From Nocardioides sp. BGMRC 2183 (GTDB taxonomy: Bacteria > Actinomycetota > Actinomycetes > Propionibacteriales > Nocardioidaceae), in assembly GCA_008123405.1 (NCBI GenBank), contig VSSA01000003.1, positions 186,001-250,000 of the forward strand: a stretch of DNA of 64,000 nucleotides, given 5' to 3'. Under the pieces are notes generated by a model. It did no database searches and was not told the DNA's origin. It saw only the letters and a list, made by a program, of their open reading frames with translations. Shown one piece after another: positions 61,468-64,000 of the stretch (its first letter is position 1; every line of letters starts with the position of its first letter). Made by a program: the position numbers and the translations under genes.

Positions 61468-62215
61468 AGGCCGGCGCCTCCACGTGCTCCTCGCCCTGCA
61501 GGTCCCAACCGATGGCGATGTCGGGGTTGGCCGCGTCGGCACGGTAGCCGGTGACCAGCGGGTCCTGCTCGACCGCGGCGGTGAGCGCCTCGGGGTCACC
61601 GACCGCCTCGACCACGAACGGCTGGGGGTAGGGGACGCCCTGGAGCTGGACCGCGTTGCCCTCGCACTTGATGCCGGTCGTGGAGATCACCCGCTGGCCG
61701 GCGATGGTGACCGCGCTCGCCCCGCCCTTCCAGAGCGCGTTGACCACTGCCTGGATGTCCTGCTGGTGCACGACCAGCCGGTTCAGGTTGATCTCGGAGT
61801 CGGCGTCGAGCAGCCGGTCCACGACCTCCTCGGGTGAGTCCGAGAGGGTGATGCTGACCCCGGCGCCTTCGCGCGCCTCGAAGCCAGCCGGGTCCCGCAG
61901 TTGGTCCACCGCACCGCGGGCGCGGTTGACCCCGGCGTCGCGGATGCCGGCAGAGAGGTCCTCCACCTCGTCCTCGAGCCGCTGGCGGCGGTCCTCGAGC
62001 TGTTGGTAGTCGGCGGCATCGGCCTCGACCACGCTGGCCAGATCGGTGTAGCGACCGGGTCGCAGGTCGGTCCCCTCGCTGTCCACGGCGGAGGTGACGA
62101 AGAGCGCGCCGCAGGCCAGGACGACCAGCGGAGTGCCCACCCGCCAGGCCAGCGCACGGCGTCGCGGACCGCGGCCATGGTGGCCGTGCGACTCCGAAGC
62201 GTGGGCACCCGTCAT
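61418..62215 (-). CDS. DUF881 family protein
   Basis: 265 residues from ATG 62215; further upstream frame rejected because the DUF881 lead begins here (TGAHASESHGHHGRGPRRR). Basic N-terminus, a single membrane helix (GTPLVVLACGALFVTSAV), a coiled-coil segment (QQLEDRRQRLEDEVEDLSAG) and the DUF881 domain (GVSITLSDSPEEVVDRLLD, HQQDIQAVVNALWKGGASAV, GNAVQLQGVPYPQPFVVEAV). No ribosome site; TAGCCT lies about 10 bp before the ATG, so it may be leaderless. Family member in M. tuberculosis is next to crgA, as here; function unknown, extracytoplasmic. Confidence 0.88.
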   Translation of the reverse strand: MTGAHASESHGHHGRGPRRRALAWRVGTPLVVLACGALFVTSAVDSEGTDLRPGRYTDLASVVEADAADYQQLEDRRQRLEDEVEDLSAGIRDAGVNRARGAVDQLRDPAGFEAREGAGVSITLSDSPEEVVDRLLDADSEINLNRLVVHQQDIQAVVNALWKGGASAVTIAGQRVISTTGIKCEGNAVQLQGVPYPQPFVVEAVGDPEALTAAVEQDPLVTGYRADAANPDIAIGWDLQGEEHVEAPAFTGVHEMRYAEPLLPR

Positions 62216-62294
62216 ACTGACTAGGCTAGGCGGGCACACCTGAACCCGCCGCATCATCGTGACGTACCCAGAACCGCCGACGAGGAGAAGTTCC

Positions 62295-62804
62295 GTGGCC
62301 AAGCAGTCCCGCCTGCCGAGTTTCCGCAAGGGTGATTCGGCGCTCGACCCCGATCGCGGCCCGGTCATGACCCCGCGCTTCATCCTCGCCGTCGTACTGA
62401 TGGTGGCCGGGATCGCGTGGCTGATCTACACCTACTGGGGTGTGCGCCCCGAGGGCGGCTGGGACGCGATCGACCTCGAGACCGGCGAGGCAGTGGCCGC
62501 CGGCGGCCCGAAGTTCATCGCCGACCTGGAGATGTGGAACTACCTGATCGGCTTCGGCGTCTTCTTCGTCGGCCTGCTCATCTCCGCGCACCCCTCCACC
62601 CCGCTGGGCCGTGGCCGCGGTGTGGTCGGCGCGATGCTCGGCTGCTTCTTGATCGGTCTGATCTGGATCTGCGTCTACTACATCTTCATGACCGGCACCA
62701 CGCCCACCGACATCCCGATCTTCAACGACCTGGGGAACAAGAACCTCTTCGTCGGCATCGGCTTCATGGCGGTCGGCTTCGCCTTCGCCACCCGCTGGGA
62801 GTAG
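62295..62804 (+). CDS. crgA: CrgA-like cell division protein, apparently duplicated
   Basis: 169 residues from GTG 62295 (GAGGAG 8 bp upstream). Four membrane helices (about 28-48, 80-97, 110-131, 150-166). The C-terminal half (VVGAMLGCFLIGLIWICVYY ... FVGIGFMAVGFAFATRWE) is a normal two-helix CrgA ending in ATRW; the N-terminal half (FILAVVLMVAGIAWLIYTYW ... WNYLIGFGVFFVGLLISA) is a second copy-like unit. Ordinary CrgA is about 80-95 residues. CrgA stabilises the septum and recruits PbpA, FtsI and others. Divergent from the DUF881 gene, as in other actinobacteria. Confidence 0.78.
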   Translation: MAKQSRLPSFRKGDSALDPDRGPVMTPRFILAVVLMVAGIAWLIYTYWGVRPEGGWDAIDLETGEAVAAGGPKFIADLEMWNYLIGFGVFFVGLLISAHPSTPLGRGRGVVGAMLGCFLIGLIWICVYYIFMTGTTPTDIPIFNDLGNKNLFVGIGFMAVGFAFATRWE

Positions 62805-62824
62805 GCGCTCTAGCGGAGGCCTGG

Positions 62825-62900
62825 TTGTCCCCAGGGTTTTCCACGGGTGGGGATGAGTTACAACCGTGTAGTTCTCCCCAGATGTGGATAATCCTGGGGA
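62825..62900. promoter_or_regulatory. DnaA-box-like sites between convergent genes
   Basis: A perfect DnaA box TTATCCACA lies on the minus strand at 62891-62883. Near matches are TTGTCCCCA (62825-62833) and TTTTCCACG (62837-62845). The perfect box sits inside an inverted repeat TCCCCAG (62875-62881) / CTGGGGA (62894-62900). The 138-bp gap lies between the crgA and ligase stops. It may be an oriC-proximal DnaA-binding or terminator region. Confidence 0.4.
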
Positions 62901-62943
62901 AAGCCGGCGGCCGGGGCCGCAACGGTCATCCACGGATCGAGGC

Positions 62944-64000
62944 TCAGAGCAGGCGCTTCTTCTGCACCTTGCCCATCGCGTTGCGCGGCAGCGACTCCAC
63001 GAAGACGACATCCCGCGGTCGCTTGTGCCAGGAGAGCGCTTCGGCGACGAGACCGGTGAGCTCGTCGGCCAGGCCATCGCGCGGTGTCCTCTCCGGTACG
63101 ACGAACGCCGCCACGCGCTGCCCCAGGTCGGGGTCCGGCAGGCCGACCACGGCGACCTCCGCCACCGCCGGGTGGTCCAGCAACACGCTCTCGATCTCAC
63201 CGCTGCCGATCCGGTAGCCGCCGGACTTGATCAGGTCGGTGGAGGCGCGGCCGACGATCCGATGGAACCCGTCCGCGTCGCAGGTGGCGATGTCGCCGGT
63301 GCGGAACCAGCCGTCGGTGGTCCGCGCCTCCGCGGTCGCCTCGGGACGGCCCAGGTAGCCGTCGAAGAGCATCGGACCGCGCACCTCCAGTGCGCCGATG
63401 CTCTCCCCGTCGGCCGGGACCGCCGCGCCGCCCTCCTCCGACCGGATCCGGGTCTCGACACCGGCCACCGGCCGGCCGACCCAACCGGGCCGCCGCTCCC
63501 CGTCCGCGCGGGTGCTGAGGGTGATCATGGTCTCGGTCATCCCATACCGCTCGATCGGTCGGTGACCGGTCAGCGCGTGCAGGCGACGGAACACCGAGAC
63601 CGGCAGCGGCGCGCTGCCGGAGACCAGCAGCCGGGCGCGGCGCAGCGCGCGGGCCGCCGGCGGATCCGCGGCGACCCGGCCCCAGACGGTCGGCACAGCG
63701 AAATAGATCGAGCCGCGGGCGGCGGCGTAGCGGGCCGGTGTCGGCCGCACCGTGTGGTGCAGCGGCGAACCGAACCGCAACGGCCCGAGGAGCCCGAGGA
63801 TCAGGCCGTGGGTGTGGAAGAGCGGGAGGCCGTGCACCAGGGTGTCCGCGGCGGTCCACTCCCAGGCCTCGGCCAGTGCGTCGAGGCCTGCCGCGATGGC
63901 GGCCGCGGAGAGCTCCACACCCTTCGGCTCACCGGTGGTGCCCGAGGTGTAGAGGATCAGCGCCGGCCCCGCCGTCGCGAGCATCCCCGTCACGTCGGCC
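62944..64000 (-). CDS. Malonyl-CoA-synthetase-like acyl-CoA ligase (5' end outside window)
   Basis: The frame is open at the right edge, so the start is beyond it. Visible parts: LILYTSGTTGEPKGVELSAA, PLFHTHGLILGLLGPLRFGS (resembling malonyl-CoA synthetase MatB), ERYGMTETMITL, WFRTGDIATCDADGFHRIV, GRASTDLIKSGGYRIGSGEI and PRNAMGKVQKKRLL with the catalytic Lys. MatB makes malonyl-CoA from malonate; other short dicarboxylic acids are possible. Sixth and unrelated acyl-CoA ligase of the window. 351 residues are visible. Confidence 0.82.
   Translation of the reverse strand, partial: ADVTGMLATAGPALILYTSGTTGEPKGVELSAAAIAAGLDALAEAWEWTAADTLVHGLPLFHTHGLILGLLGPLRFGSPLHHTVRPTPARYAAARGSIYFAVPTVWGRVAADPPAARALRRARLLVSGSAPLPVSVFRRLHALTGHRPIERYGMTETMITLSTRADGERRPGWVGRPVAGVETRIRSEEGGAAVPADGESIGALEVRGPMLFDGYLGRPEATAEARTTDGWFRTGDIATCDADGFHRIVGRASTDLIKSGGYRIGSGEIESVLLDHPAVAEVAVVGLPDPDLGQRVAAFVVPERTPRDGLADELTGLVAEALSWHKRPRDVVFVESLPRNAMGKVQKKRLL

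Noticed and set aside
62226-63200. A 324-codon minus-strand open frame over crgA and the ligase end
   Set aside because: It is out of frame with the ligase gene, and its upper part is antisense to crgA.
1-64000. CRISPR array, rRNA, riboswitch or insertion sequence
   Set aside because: No regularly spaced direct repeats, rRNA, recognised riboswitch core or transposase pattern was found by eye.

Overview
The window is high-GC (about two thirds G+C, by eye) and actinobacterial. The evidence is the fhaA-fhaB-pstP-rodA-pbpA-pknA-pknB cell-wall/kinase cluster with a tRNA-Leu upstream, a DUF881 gene and a crgA-like gene beyond it, many GTG starts, GTGA/ATGA stop-start overlaps and two F420-type luciferase-like enzymes. 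A Nocardioides-like member of the Propionibacteriales fits, but that is inference. In actinobacteria the fha-pkn-crgA block normally lies near oriC, so the right end is probably origin-proximal and the left 50 kb is accessory metabolism.

Region 1 (1-12.2 kb): the 3' part of an arylsulfatase gene faces a nine-gene minus-strand operon for uronate breakdown: kduI, kduD, a sugar ABC importer (binding lipoprotein, permease, ATPase, permease), an aldehyde dehydrogenase, KDPG aldolase and KDG kinase. Together they give the full route from 5-keto-4-deoxyuronate to pyruvate and glyceraldehyde-3-phosphate. A divergent IclR regulator lies upstream, and the intergenic region carries two related 16-bp palindromes placed on the two promoters.

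Region 2 (12.2-21.4 kb): a glutaryl-CoA-dehydrogenase-like gene, then a four-gene minus-strand operon (large multidomain glycosyltransferase, two methyltransferase-like proteins, a lipoprotein) divergent from an LCP-family gene. It looks like a surface glycopolymer locus.

Region 3 (21.4-50 kb): a large acid-catabolic region. It has a TRAP transporter plus a second orphan TRAP binding protein, five acyl-CoA ligases (one fused to a SnoaL-like domain), an acyl-CoA dehydrogenase, three enoyl-CoA hydratase-family proteins, two thiolases, an alpha-methylacyl-CoA racemase, a 3-hydroxyacyl-CoA dehydrogenase, two thioesterases, two F420-type oxidoreductases, EthD-like and SCO6745-like proteins, a free SnoaL-like paralogue and a TetR regulator. 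Six copies of one palindrome, consensus ACCAAnCGGTTGGT, lie on six promoters serving almost every transcription unit here, so this is a single regulon. The racemase points to an alpha-methyl-branched substrate; the actual compound is unknown.

Region 4 (50-52.2 kb): small genes at the junction, including a VapB-like antitoxin next to a truncated VapC toxin remnant, then a tRNA-Leu(CAG) with a clear terminator.

Region 5 (52.4-64 kb): fhaA-fhaB-pstP-rodA-pbpA-pknA-pknB as overlapping genes, a convergent DUF881 gene, a crgA-like gene that looks internally duplicated, a short stretch with a perfect DnaA box, and the 3' part of a malonyl-CoA-synthetase-like gene. PknB carries an unusual C-terminal calcium-binding-type repeat. 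No insertion sequence, CRISPR array or rRNA gene was seen.
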